Below are positions 16,628 to 24,837 of a DNA stretch of 37,587 nt, piece by piece. The notes under the pieces were generated by a model. It saw nothing but the letters and a program-made list of their open reading frames with translations, was not told the origin of the DNA and made no database searches. Made by a program: the position numbers and the translations under genes. Every line of letters starts with the position of its first letter. The first letter of the stretch is position 1. The DNA is from Chryseobacterium sp. JM1 (lineage in GTDB: Bacteria; Bacteroidota; Bacteroidia; Flavobacteriales; Weeksellaceae): the NCBI RefSeq assembly GCF_000737715.1, contig NZ_JPRN01000026.1:1-37587 (forward strand), written 5' to 3'.

Positions 16628-16750
16628 AAATCAATTCCCTGGATTCTAATAAAGGGAATGAATCTATAAATTTCACGCAGATTGGTCAGATCATACAGAT
16701 TTTTATTTTTTATCTGCTCTATCTGTATAATCAGTGAGAGGAATTGATTT
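16628..16750. repeat. MITE-like element with 11-bp terminal inverted repeats
   Basis: AAATCAATTCC at 16628-16638 is the exact reverse complement of GGAATTGATTT at 16740-16750. Between them lies an imperfect inverted repeat (CACGCAG, GGTCAGATCATACAGAT against ATCTGCTCTATCTGTA, TCAGTGAG). The 123-bp unit has no coding potential and occupies most of the gap between tRNA-Ser and the DUF2490 gene. No clear target duplication is visible at its ends. The rest of the gap to 16977 shows nothing else. Confidence 0.5.
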
Positions 16751-16977
16751 AGTCCACAACTTTTGTATCTGATCCTTCCCTATTCCTAAAACATTCCTAA
16801 ATCCTGTATTTAATTTGTCCTGTTTATCAACAGTATTAAAATCATTTACATCATTATTTAATGGATAAAGGACCTACATTGGCTACAACAAATCATCATT
16901 TTACAGTATCACTTAATATTCAGCTCCATCTTATGACTGAACAGATACTCAACATACGATTCAACAGATTTTACAGG

Positions 16978-17766
16978 ATGCTCAGAACGGGAAAAATTAT
17001 TATCGGAATATTTTTATTAAGCTTATGCGGGTCATTACATGCACAGATCAGTCCGCCGGGTCTTGGAGATGCGAATACGGCTTTCTGGTTGGCTTTTGGA
17101 GCACGACGTCAACTGGATTCGCTGGGAAAGAAACAGGCTTTAAGCTATATTGCTCTGGGAAGAAAAAGCAGTCCTGATAATTATAATTTAGTATCAAAAC
17201 AGGCTATTATTGTATTGAACCATGAAGTCTATCATTCTTTTGCCCCCAATCAACAATACAGTTATGCAGTCAGTTATCGTCGGCAGCCCAAATATGAAAG
17301 TTCCGAACCTTATGAAAAGGAAGTTACTGAGCAGGAATTCAGAATTTATGGAAGGTATGCCTATACTTTCAAACTGGGGAAAAGATGGAAACTTAAGAAT
17401 ACCGTCCGTCAGGAGTTCCGGAAGTTTTTTGATGCCGGTTTTCGTGAGGTTGAAGAGAATTTTCAGTTGAGAACAAGAATTAAAAGTCAACTGACTTATA
17501 ATCTATCCCAAAAAAACAATCAAAAGTTGGCTCTAAGTGCTGAAGGTCTGTTTTCTACAAGCTACCTTAATGAACCGGAACAGAAATGGACGCCCTTCGG
17601 ATACCGGGAAATGCGTATCGGGGTTTATTATATGTTCAGTATTCACCACTCTCCTTTCTCTGTGGATATTGGATATGTGAATGATCTGATCCGGGGAAGC
17701 AGAAGTGTAAAAAAAGGAGGTGTACACTATTTGGCGGTGGATGTGATTTGGAATTTACCCCTCTAA
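16978..17766 (+). CDS. DUF2490 outer-membrane beta-barrel protein
   Basis: This protein has 262 residues from ATG 16978. That start places a normal Sec signal peptide first (MLRTGKIIIGIFLLSLCGSL, cleavage after HAQ); longer in-frame starts at 16861 or 16933 would bury the signal. The mature protein has the DUF2490 pattern: an early AFWLAFGARRQL segment, then alternating aromatic beta strands (RIYGRYAYTFKLGKRWKL, QLRTRIKSQLTYNLS) and a C-terminal barrel end. DUF2490 proteins are small outer-membrane barrels of unclear function in Bacteroidota. A heptamer repeat begins 2 bp after the stop codon. Confidence 0.8.
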   Translation: MLRTGKIIIGIFLLSLCGSLHAQISPPGLGDANTAFWLAFGARRQLDSLGKKQALSYIALGRKSSPDNYNLVSKQAIIVLNHEVYHSFAPNQQYSYAVSYRRQPKYESSEPYEKEVTEQEFRIYGRYAYTFKLGKRWKLKNTVRQEFRKFFDAGFREVEENFQLRTRIKSQLTYNLSQKNNQKLALSAEGLFSTSYLNEPEQKWTPFGYREMRIGVYYMFSIHHSPFSVDIGYVNDLIRGSRSVKKGGVHYLAVDVIWNLPL

Positions 17767-17768
17767 TC

Positions 17769-17845
17769 ATGAGTAATGAGTAATGAGTAATGAGTAATGG
17801 GTAATGGGTAATGGGTAATGGGTAATGGGTAATGGGTAATGGGTA
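17769..17845. repeat. Tandem heptamer repeat, 11 copies in two versions
   Basis: Four ATGAGTA units are followed by seven ATGGGTA units, all in register, starting 2 bp after the DUF2490 stop. The clean switch from one unit sequence to the other suggests expansion from two seeds. Same period as the repeat at 14557. Confidence 0.92.
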
Positions 17846-17943
17846 AAATTAAACAAAATCCTGGCATTGCTGTCAGGATTTGTCTGGAATACCGGTCAGG
17901 GTATTCCGTCAATATAATTTAGATATGAATGTTGGTGAAAATT

Positions 17944-18645
17944 TTAATTGCAGATCGTCAGAAACTGATGACTCATCTGCACTTTGAATTTGGCTTCTGA
18001 CTTGAGTTTAGCATAAATGGTATGCTCAAAAGCCTGTACAGACCTCAGCTTTTTATCAATATATTCCGCGATCTGTGCGATGGAGAAAATAAAATCCCTG
18101 TACACGGCAATATTCACTGTCTGCCCATAATAAGGAAGGTAAGCCTTTAAAAACGGAACCGCCGCCTGATGTCTGCTGTAATTGACACAATATCCAGCCC
18201 CTTCTCTTGAAGTGATGATCTCACGATCATTGATATAATCCGGAATTGTTTTGTTTCCGTCCAGAGAACTGCCGTTTTTTAACAAGTATCTGTTAATTTT
18301 ATCCAGAATATGTTGCGCGTATTCCATCATCGTAATGGTTTTCCACTCAAATATATGATTCATGCCTTTGGTTACCTTTGGATTTTTGCCATTTTCACAA
18401 CTTGTACAGAAAGAAATCCCGATCTTTTCGTGGTAAGGAAAGAAGCAGTCTTTGATTTCCATAGAAGCATCAGCCATCAGTCTGTCATCTGCAAAACTGT
18501 AATACAGATAAGGGCTGTAAAGGTCTGCCAGTGTCTTAAGATAATCGATCTCACTGGCGTTGTGATATTCTTCAAACCATTTTTCAAGATTATCATAATA
18601 ATGGCTTTCAAATTCTGTAAATGTTAAGTAAAACGGCAATTCCAT
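17944..18645 (-). CDS. Hypothetical protein with a CxxC motif
   Basis: The protein has 233 residues from MELPF at 18645; an in-frame start eight codons earlier (18669) is possible. It is soluble, without signal peptide, and rich in Tyr, His and Phe. The cluster SFCTSCENGKNP near residue 95 could bind metal, as could nearby histidines (NYSRHQAAVPF). I do not recognise the family. No operon partner is visible: it is convergent with the DUF2490 gene and separated by a repeat region from the M20 peptidase. Confidence 0.65.
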   Translation of the reverse strand: MELPFYLTFTEFESHYYDNLEKWFEEYHNASEIDYLKTLADLYSPYLYYSFADDRLMADASMEIKDCFFPYHEKIGISFCTSCENGKNPKVTKGMNHIFEWKTITMMEYAQHILDKINRYLLKNGSSLDGNKTIPDYINDREIITSREGAGYCVNYSRHQAAVPFLKAYLPYYGQTVNIAVYRDFIFSIAQIAEYIDKKLRSVQAFEHTIYAKLKSEAKFKVQMSHQFLTICN

Positions 18646-18669
18646 AGCTCTGTAATTTTGATAGGACAA

Positions 18670-18971
18670 AGCTATTGCTGTAATGCGACAAAACTTGACG
18701 TGTTATTTTTTTTGTGAAAAGAGCCAAGATGCAAGAGCCAGGAATCAAGATTTTTAGATGAGACTTTAGAACTGGTGGCTTCGGGAGCCTCAGCCGCCAG
18801 ATATTTGTCGTTCATTCAATATTTCTCGATAATTTCAGAGTATTAAAATACAGGGGTAATTACTATCAAAAGCAACAGTAAGCAACATCAAAAATCCTCA
18901 AACACTCCGACACTCTAATCCCGAATCTCAAAACACTAAAACTCTCAAACTCCGCATCGCGAAACCCGCAG
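18670..18971. repeat. Gene-free region, copy B of the diverged intergenic repeat
   Basis: This 302-bp gap has purine-biased repeat DNA at 18719-18760 (GAGCCAAGATGCAAGAGCC). From about 18797 it shares ordered blocks with the left end of the window: CCAGATATTTGTC, TCAATATT, TAATTACTAT, a C-rich stretch with AAACACTC and CTCTCAAACTCC, then GAAACCC. It lies just past the 3' end of the minus-strand M20 gene, mirroring copy A. Confidence 0.5.
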
Positions 18972-20504
18972 CTATTTGTCATAATTAGTCATCATAAACT
19001 CAAAATAATGAATCATCTTCATATAGTTTTCAATACTGATGTACTCATTGGTGCTGTGGATGCTTTGCTTTTCTGAGTTGTTGATTTTGATGGGCATAAA
19101 TCTGTAGATATTTTTGCTTACGATCTGGTATTTGTAGGCATCAGTGCCGGCCATGGTAAGGTAAGGCGTCACGATAGCACCCGGATTAATTTCTTTGATT
19201 CCGGCTTCTATTAATTGATACGCTTTTGTATTGGTAGGGGAAACTGCGGAAGCTTCCCGTGTATTGTCGATCTCTTCCACCTCAACATCGAAACCTTCTG
19301 TCGCTTTTGCGATATGATCACGGACTTCTTTTGCTGTATCGCCGGGAAGAAGTCTGAAATTCACGACAAATTCCACTTCGGGAGAAAGCACATTGGTTCC
19401 ATCGCTCCCTTTCATCATGGTAAGGGCGGTTGTGGTACGCACCAAGGCATTGGTGGTGGTATTTTTGGTCAGTTGAGAGAGCAGAACTGGTTTCAAAAGC
19501 CATTGGTTGGCAATAGCAAGTCTGTTCGTAAACGGCATCGCTCCTCCAACATTATCAAAAAACTGCTTGATCAGTGGGGTTATGGTAGGTTTCATCTGAT
19601 GGTCTTCAAGGCGCTGCATAATCACGGCTGCTTTTCCAATCGCACTTTCCATAGGTGGCATCGAGGAATGTCCTCCAAGTCCTTTAACCTTAATTTTTGC
19701 TGATAAGAAGCCTTTTTCAGCACATCCCACTGCGGCGACATCGAAATCTATTCCTGCGACATTTCCTTTCTCCATAATCAATCCCCCTTCATCATAGACT
19801 GCATCAAACCTCAATCCTTTCTTTTTAAAATAGTCTGCAATCTGTACGGCTCCTTTTTGTCCCCCTACTTCTTCATCAAAACCGAAAGCCAGGTAGATAT
19901 CACGTTTTGGAATCTTTTTACTTTTAACCATCATATTCATAGATTCCATAAGGGAAAAGAGCATTCCTTTCATATCGATGGCTCCTCTTCCGTAGATTCT
20001 TCCGTTCGCAACAGTTCCTGAAAAGGGCTCGAAATCCCAGTCTTCGGCTACTTTGGAAACGGGTGGCAATGGTTGATCGTCGGGTCTGAAAATATTCTGT
20101 TCTTTATTTTTCACATCAGCATCTCCCGGAGGTACTACGTCTATGTGTGAAAGAAAAAGAATCGGGGCAAGTGAAGGATCACTTCCTTTAAGCCTAAACA
20201 CCAATGCATGGGTATTGACCTCGCTGTTTTCGGTATTTTGATAGACTAACGGATAAGATGTTTTCAGATATTCTTTAAACTGATCAAACGGAGCATAATT
20301 GAATTCTCCAAGGCTTCCCGTAGAAACTGTAGGTATTTTGATACCGCCAGAAAGACGCATTAACGCGGAATCATTTTTGACAGGTTTCCATCCTTCAGAA
20401 TTTCCTGCCGTATTCTTTTTAAACGGATATGTGTACGTTTTGACTAAAAGTACGACAACTAAAATAACAAGAATACCCAGAATGATTAAAAGGAACTTTT
20501 TCAT
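18972..20504 (-). CDS. M20-family metallopeptidase, membrane-anchored
   Basis: This 510-residue protein begins with one N-terminal TM/signal segment (MKKFLLIILGILVILVVVLL). The dinuclear-zinc amidohydrolase motifs of family M20 are all visible: FLSHIDVVPPG (first metal His/Asp), YGRGAIDMKGM (bridging Asp), FGFDEEVGGQKGA (catalytic Glu pair) and a late GTDAYKY metal-ligand region; the lid dimerisation domain contains KGLGGHSSMPP. The length with an N-terminal anchor resembles the carboxypeptidase S / PM20D1 branch, which cleaves or forms N-acyl amino acids or dipeptides. The exact substrate is unknown. A -7 box TATATTTG lies at 20529-20536. Confidence 0.9.
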   Translation of the reverse strand: MKKFLLIILGILVILVVVLLVKTYTYPFKKNTAGNSEGWKPVKNDSALMRLSGGIKIPTVSTGSLGEFNYAPFDQFKEYLKTSYPLVYQNTENSEVNTHALVFRLKGSDPSLAPILFLSHIDVVPPGDADVKNKEQNIFRPDDQPLPPVSKVAEDWDFEPFSGTVANGRIYGRGAIDMKGMLFSLMESMNMMVKSKKIPKRDIYLAFGFDEEVGGQKGAVQIADYFKKKGLRFDAVYDEGGLIMEKGNVAGIDFDVAAVGCAEKGFLSAKIKVKGLGGHSSMPPMESAIGKAAVIMQRLEDHQMKPTITPLIKQFFDNVGGAMPFTNRLAIANQWLLKPVLLSQLTKNTTTNALVRTTTALTMMKGSDGTNVLSPEVEFVVNFRLLPGDTAKEVRDHIAKATEGFDVEVEEIDNTREASAVSPTNTKAYQLIEAGIKEINPGAIVTPYLTMAGTDAYKYQIVSKNIYRFMPIKINNSEKQSIHSTNEYISIENYMKMIHYFEFMMTNYDK

Positions 20505-20528
20505 GGCGTAAGATTTTGTGTGGTGTCA

Positions 20529-20536
20529 CAAATATA
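20529..20536 (-). promoter_or_regulatory. -7 box for the M20 gene
   Basis: The minus-strand sequence TATATTTG matches TAnnTTTG, 24 nt upstream of ATG 20504. Confidence 0.45.
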
Positions 20537-20656
20537 CCAAACAAAATAATGATACCTGTATTAAAAACCAGTATTTATCTATCTTTTAAACCAATCTCAT
20601 TAAATAACGCTGAAAAATAGTAAGATTATAATACTGCTTTGCTATTTATAATGACA

Positions 20657-21199
20657 CTAAAGATTAATTTGATACTCATTCTTCAATTTTAGCTTCATCA
20701 TCATATCAGTTTGTTCTTTATCTCCAAGTTTGAAAATATGTTTATCAAATTCTACAAATCCATTTTTCTTATAAAAATGAATTGCCTGTAGATTTTTTCC
20801 CCAAACTCCTAACCAAATAAAGTCAACGTTCTTCTGTTTTGCTACATTAATTGCCTGATCACACAGAATTTGTCCGATTTTTTTGCCATGAAAATCTTTA
20901 AGGACATAAATTCTTTCTATTTCAAGAGTTTTGTCATCTTTGAGTTCTGTCTGGGAAATTCCATAATTGAGTTTTAAATACCCGACTGTTTTTTTGTTGA
21001 TTTCTGCAAAGTAAAATTCTGAATTTTCATTATTCAATTCAGTATTAAGTTGAGCAACTGAAAAACTATCAGTTACATATTTTTGCATATCTTCCTCGGT
21101 ATTATATATCGAAAAAGTTTCGTAAAAAGTTTGTTTTCCAATTTTTTGCAACTGGTGAACATCATTTACTGTAATTTTTTTTATACTAATTTTTTCCAT
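20657..21199 (-). CDS. GNAT-family N-acetyltransferase
   Basis: This 180-residue protein contains the complete GNAT fold: an N-terminal ISIKKITVNDVHQLQKIGKQ segment, the central YFAEINKKTVGYLKLN strand, the acetyl-CoA loop VLKDFHGKKIGQILCDQAI, and the terminal WLGVWGKNLQAIHFYKKNGF signature typical of the RimI/PaiA-like branch. The substrate may be a small amine or a protein N-terminus; this cannot be read from sequence. It stands alone, 82 bp after the DUF1772-like gene on the same strand, and may share its transcript. Confidence 0.88.
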   Translation of the reverse strand: MEKISIKKITVNDVHQLQKIGKQTFYETFSIYNTEEDMQKYVTDSFSVAQLNTELNNENSEFYFAEINKKTVGYLKLNYGISQTELKDDKTLEIERIYVLKDFHGKKIGQILCDQAINVAKQKNVDFIWLGVWGKNLQAIHFYKKNGFVEFDKHIFKLGDKEQTDMMMKLKLKNEYQINL

Positions 21200-21281
21200 T
21201 AAGTCTTTTGATTGTACATATGATTGACAACTTTCATCATAATATTAGAAAACCCCAGGTTATTCCGGATTAATTATTTTT

Positions 21282-21755
21282 CTACTGTTTTTTTACTGGA
21301 ATATATTGTAACCCAACTATGCAAAATACTGTAGAAATCCCTGTTAGTAATGTTCTTACAAGGTGTATCATTTCCCACTTCGTTAATTCGTTTTTTACTT
21401 GGTTTTTCATTATCGTCCCTGATGACATTGATGAATTGGCGGGCATAAAATAAATAAAAAACAATAGGAGGATAATAACGTTAGCCGTAAGATTAAGCAG
21501 CCACCATTTACGAGTCTCATCTTTTTGTTTATTGACTAAATAAAATGTCAGAACAGATAAAATTAAAGGGATTACTTCCAGAGGCAGCATTATCTTCGCA
21601 ATGTTTTGTGAATTGATGGAGAACCACAATAAAAAATCTTCAGGATTACTTTTTTGCCAAAAAGGAACTAAAACAAATAGTATTACCAGGCATCCGCCTG
21701 TGAATAGTGACTGTACAGCCAGAGAGATTAATTTTAGAAGTTGATTGTTTTTCAT
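21282..21755 (-). CDS. DUF1772-like four-TM membrane protein
   Basis: This 157-residue protein has four hydrophobic segments (about residues 10-30, 52-72, 84-104 and 132-152) and polar residues in the loop after TM3 (MPANSSMSSGTIMKNQVKNE). The pattern resembles the DUF1772/anthrone-oxygenase-like family; this is a family-level guess. The gene follows the cytochrome b561 gene with a 10-bp gap, so the two are likely co-expressed. A redox function linked to the cytochrome is plausible, but the only support is the neighbourhood. Confidence 0.65.
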   Translation of the reverse strand: MKNNQLLKLISLAVQSLFTGGCLVILFVLVPFWQKSNPEDFLLWFSINSQNIAKIMLPLEVIPLILSVLTFYLVNKQKDETRKWWLLNLTANVIILLLFFIYFMPANSSMSSGTIMKNQVKNELTKWEMIHLVRTLLTGISTVFCIVGLQYIPVKKQ

Positions 21756-21765
21756 CTTTATGATT

Positions 21766-22302
21766 TTACGGTAAAATTCTTTTTAATGTATTTTCTTTAT
21801 TTTTTATATAGTGATTAACGACCCCTCCAATATGTCCTATCAGAAGCACAATCAATATGATGGATAAAGTTTTGTGAGCTCCAAGTGAGGGAATGTCCAA
21901 TCTTTTTGGTAAAAGGGAGGCATCACCGGTCTGTAGGGCTTCTCCGAAATCGCCCATTATAACAGTCGCAATACCTGATATAGAAAGTAAGATCAACAGG
22001 TAATAGAATGTATTTTCAATCCAAATAACCAATTTATTATGCAGGTAATTCCCGGTTTTCAACTTTGAAGGTCTTTTATGCCGGAAGAAAAACCAGGCGC
22101 GTATTAAAGTCAGGATAAAAACTAAAATACCAGCAAAGAGATGCAGTCGTAAAAGATTTATTTTGGCAGCTCCCGGCTCCATGCCTGACATGATAAATCC
22201 CGTAGGAATAAGTAAAATAATCAATAAGAAGCTTAACCAATGAATAATGATGGTTCCTTTGCCGTACTTTTCTGCAAGATTGTTGTTTATAATTGTTTTC
22301 AT
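21766..22302 (-). CDS. Cytochrome b561-family membrane protein
   Basis: This 178-residue protein has four TM helices and the heme-ligand histidines of bacterial b561 proteins: His in GTIIIHWLSFLLIILL (TM1), His in LLRLHLFAGILVFIL (TM2), and the pair in LGAHKTLSIILIVLLIGHIG (TM4 region). RAWFFFRHKRPSKLKTGNY is the cytoplasmic loop. Such proteins move electrons from quinol to periplasmic or small-molecule acceptors. It is followed at 10 bp by the DUF1772-like gene and preceded, 53 bp upstream, by the AraC regulator. That order suggests a small regulated unit. Confidence 0.9.
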   Translation of the reverse strand: MKTIINNNLAEKYGKGTIIIHWLSFLLIILLIPTGFIMSGMEPGAAKINLLRLHLFAGILVFILTLIRAWFFFRHKRPSKLKTGNYLHNKLVIWIENTFYYLLILLSISGIATVIMGDFGEALQTGDASLLPKRLDIPSLGAHKTLSIILIVLLIGHIGGVVNHYIKNKENTLKRILP

Positions 22303-22355
22303 CTGGAAAGTGTTTCAATTTTCTTTGATGAACAAATATCAGCATCTCGTAAAAA

Positions 22356-23171
22356 CTAAAATTGTAAAAATCGGAAATCAGGAATGTCTTTACGTAATTG
22401 GCCGGGGCTTTGGCCGGTGATACCTTTTACTTCGTGAACAAAATGTGCCTGATCAAAATAATTGTTACTGTAGGCAATATTTGTCAATGAATTTTGAGAA
22501 TGCTTTAGTTGATAAGCTATTTGTTTTAATTTCACAATACGGATGTATTCTTTTGGAGAACAGCCTACATAGTTATAAAAATGATTTCTTATTGTTCGGT
22601 CAGACACGTTTAATTGTTCAGATAATAAGGTCATTTCAATATCTCCGGAGTTACTTTCTATCAGTTCAAGTGCCTTTATGATGAGTGATAAATCACGATC
22701 AAGAATATTATTTAAGAATATATCTTCCATTGCAGTGAACATTTCTTCTGTGTTGGCAAGATGATGTATTTTTAACAGAAACTCCCTGGCCATATGACCA
22801 AACAGTTCTTCTATGTCGATTAACCAAGGAAGTGAATTTACTGCTTTTTGTGTGTAACAAGCCAAGCCAAAAGGCTTTAAATGGGCTCCGACAATTCTTA
22901 TTCTGTCGGTGGCAGGTAAAACGTTTATTTTTTGAGTGGAAATTCTTGATATGGCATTGTTTATCAGTTTTGATTCATTTAATGTATCATTAATTACCCT
23001 AAATGGATGGTCAAAAAAATAGCCCATTGTTATACGGGGGAACGGTATCATAAATTCAGCTTTCTCAGTCAATTGACAAACCGGAATATCGATATAAAAG
23101 AAACACTCAATGATATTTGAGAGAAACGAATTAACAGGCTTTCTAATTAAAAAATTTTGATCATTCTCCAT
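22356..23171 (-). CDS. AraC-family transcriptional regulator
   Basis: This protein has 271 residues from MENDQNF at 23171. The C-terminal AraC double helix-turn-helix is clear (LSEQLNVSDRTIRNHFYNYV, then PKEYIRIVKLKQIAYQL, and ITGQSPGQLRKD at the end), behind an N-terminal sensing domain of the DUF6597 type. The frame stays open for 71 more codons to 23384. That extension runs into the REP junction at 23341-23391 and reads unlike the family (MSLPCPPIKINHCFTSL), so the shorter start is preferred. An alternative is that the array replaced the original upstream DNA. It probably regulates the cytochrome b561 genes downstream. Confidence 0.85.
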   Translation of the reverse strand: MENDQNFLIRKPVNSFLSNIIECFFYIDIPVCQLTEKAEFMIPFPRITMGYFFDHPFRVINDTLNESKLINNAISRISTQKINVLPATDRIRIVGAHLKPFGLACYTQKAVNSLPWLIDIEELFGHMAREFLLKIHHLANTEEMFTAMEDIFLNNILDRDLSLIIKALELIESNSGDIEMTLLSEQLNVSDRTIRNHFYNYVGCSPKEYIRIVKLKQIAYQLKHSQNSLTNIAYSNNYFDQAHFVHEVKGITGQSPGQLRKDIPDFRFLQF

Positions 23172-23340
23172 TCTAAATTGTAAATTAACTGATATAAAAA
23201 TAAGGCTAATTGTTGTATTTTGAGAAATATATTCTAGAAACTCAATGATGCTTTTTTCAATTTTTTTTATCTTTTTTAAATCATAAGAGCTTTTCAGGCT
23301 GACCCAAGATTTTGCATGTTGAATACTGTCATTTAAACTT

Positions 23341-23391
23341 GTAAAACAGTGGTTTATTTTTATTGGTGGGCACGGTAGAGACACTCGCGCC
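23341..23391. repeat. Array boundary: degenerate half junction (hairpin arm plus REP)
   Basis: GTAAAACAGTGGTTT followed by TTTTTATT and GGCACGGTAGAGACACTC, then GCGCC, matches the right half of the 61-bp junctions elsewhere in the array, with the left hairpin arm missing. It marks the leftmost edge of the cassette array, inside the would-be N-terminal extension of the AraC gene. Confidence 0.75.
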
Positions 23392-23414
23392 AGCGGGATT
23401 TGGTGGTTTTTCTT

Positions 23415-23951
23415 TTAGTTATGAGCAGTTTCTAAATTATATATATCTCCGCCCTCCTTTGTACACTGAACAAATATTTGTTTAGGAATGCTATCTTTCA
23501 AACTTATTTTGGTCGTCTCGTTACAATTTTCATTATTGTATTTAAAAATCAATTCTCTGTTATCAATGCTGTTAGGTACTGCAGAAGAAGAACCTAAATT
23601 ATAAAAACCTAACAACTTATTGTGATAATTATAAATATACACTTGCCCGTTTCCTCTCTTGGAATCCTCATAAATACCTGTATAATGAACAGAGTTTAAA
23701 ATTTTTAGCGTGTCTTTTTTAGAGGTAATAATATTTCCTAAATATTTGACTACTTGTTCATCAATATCTTTTCCTTTTTTTGTGAATCCAAAATTTTGAT
23801 TAGTAGTATTTTGTTCTAAAACTAATAATCTACAACGTTCATAATAGTCTAACTTTGTCCCAGTAATTTTATTTTTATCATTTTTGTGTAAATCTGATTT
23901 ATTACAGCTTGTAAATGAAATTATAATTAAACTTAAAAAAAAAATTTTCAT
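23415..23951 (-). CDS. Unit 7 immunity lipoprotein (orphan)
   Basis: This 178-residue protein has a type II signal peptide MKIFFLSLIIISFTSCNKS (lipobox Cys16), so it should be an envelope lipoprotein. It sits in the immunity position: 4 bp after the stop of a toxin-tip remnant and directly before the array boundary. The mature part is rich in Asn, Lys and Tyr, with no domain I recognise. The matching toxin has been almost completely deleted, so this is an immunity gene kept without its toxin. That is a common state in polymorphic-toxin arrays and can protect against relatives. Confidence 0.7.
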   Translation of the reverse strand: MKIFFLSLIIISFTSCNKSDLHKNDKNKITGTKLDYYERCRLLVLEQNTTNQNFGFTKKGKDIDEQVVKYLGNIITSKKDTLKILNSVHYTGIYEDSKRGNGQVYIYNYHNKLLGFYNLGSSSAVPNSIDNRELIFKYNNENCNETTKISLKDSIPKQIFVQCTKEGGDIYNLETAHN

Positions 23952-23955
23952 ATTT

Positions 23956-24173
23956 TTAATAATCTGAGGGTTTAGTTTTTTTAGATTCTTGTTTCATTTG
24001 TAAAACACTTTTTTGACAGCCTGCAGTTCCACCACCATCATATACTTCTACAGCTTTTGCCCATCTAATAATTGTTGGTATCCGTTACTTCAAGACCTCC
24101 TGCTCTGTTTTTAGCAAAACTTACTCTCGCATTTCCCAAATGATCTCTGTACTGGTAAATATAACGGTTTTCT
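23956..24173 (-). pseudogene. Unit 7 RHS tip remnant
   Basis: Only the first part of the shared RHS core survives (24066-24173, from ENRYIYQYRDH through VTDTNN). It is fused to the last 34 or so codons of a tip, reading RWAKAVEVYDGG and then TAGCQKSVLQMKQE to a TAA at 23956. The region coding SSSNFGGYYSYKYNGKELQ, DPDGR and nearly all of the toxin is gone. The internal deletion leaves the immunity gene intact. Confidence 0.7.
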
Positions 24174-24181
24174 CAAATAGC

Positions 24182-24242
24182 AAACCACTGCTATTTTGCA
24201 GTGGTCTTGTTTTGTTCGGGACACGAGCGAGACACTCGCGCC
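24182..24242. repeat. 61-bp cassette junction 6/7
   Basis: It consists of hairpin AAACCACTG-loop-CAGTGGT with a T-rich tail on the plus strand, then a REP-like palindrome ACACGAGCG-AGA-CACTCG. It separates unit 7 from unit 6. The REP palindrome has a G-to-A change in its right arm that leaves a wobble pair in RNA. Confidence 0.85.
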
Positions 24243-24304
24243 AGTGGAGGATTATAAAGCTAAAAAAGCATATTCGTAGAAAATTACCATACTCTATAAA
24301 ACAC

Positions 24305-24333
24305 AAAAACCTCGCAAAAGCGAGGTTTTTTTT
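24305..24333. terminator. Bidirectional terminator after unit 6 immunity gene
   Basis: AAAACCTCGC pairs with GCGAGGTTTT around AAAA, with T-runs on both strands. It ends the minus-strand unit 6 immunity gene. The short plus-strand stretch before it (24243-24275) ends in a reading DYKAKKAYS-stop and may be the last codons of an XRE-type gene, as at the two other such sites. Confidence 0.7.
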
Positions 24334-24385
24334 ATCTACCCCTACGATATAATCGTGCTGTAAAGAGGGAGAATATTTCACATTT

Positions 24386-24837
24386 TTAATCAAGTTTTGA
24401 AAAATCTGGACTTGTGATTACGACATAATATTCTTTATTTCTGTCTCCTTCAGAATATCTCTTTTTGTAAATTTTACTACCCTTATTAAATATATTGACA
24501 ATAATGTATTTCTGATTTAGAAATTCTTTAGGTAAAGAAAACACATACTTCTGCGCTAGTGGAAGCTTAGGTAAAAACGTTTCAAAGCTGATATCAAAAT
24601 TTAACGATTTGTCATTTGCTAGTTTATTATAATTTTCATCAGATAAATCAATCGTACCAACAATATAATTCACATCAAGTATGCCTATAGAAGTAGAGCT
24701 AATTCGTAGATCATTTATCATCAAACAAGGTTTTTATCAACCATAATTAAAAAATTAATTATCTTGGTTTGAGATAAAAAATAGCTTGAAAAAAACAAAC
24801 ACATTAAAAAAAAATATTTTAAGATTTTATTTTCCAT
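24386..24837 (-). pseudogene. Unit 6 immunity gene, frameshifted
   Basis: The natural start is ATG 24837, overlapping the toxin stop by 11 bp. It gives a signal peptide (MENKILKYFFLMCLFFSSYF, LSQ cleavage) and reads to TKIINFLIMVDKNLV, then TGA. The rest continues in another frame from 24724 (INDLRISSTSIGILDVNYIVG) to the stop at 24386; restoring one base near 24728 joins them. The joined product parallels the unit 4 immunity protein from SQSKLNLIIVIDDN to the end (YKKRYSEGD / YKKKYCHSK, then YYVV / DYVV). It is therefore a broken paralog of a secreted antidote. Confidence 0.75.

Noticed and set aside
24121..24393. 90-residue minus-strand ORF between units 6 and 7
   Set aside because: It spans a terminator and a REP junction, and its translation is the junction repeat in a non-coding frame.
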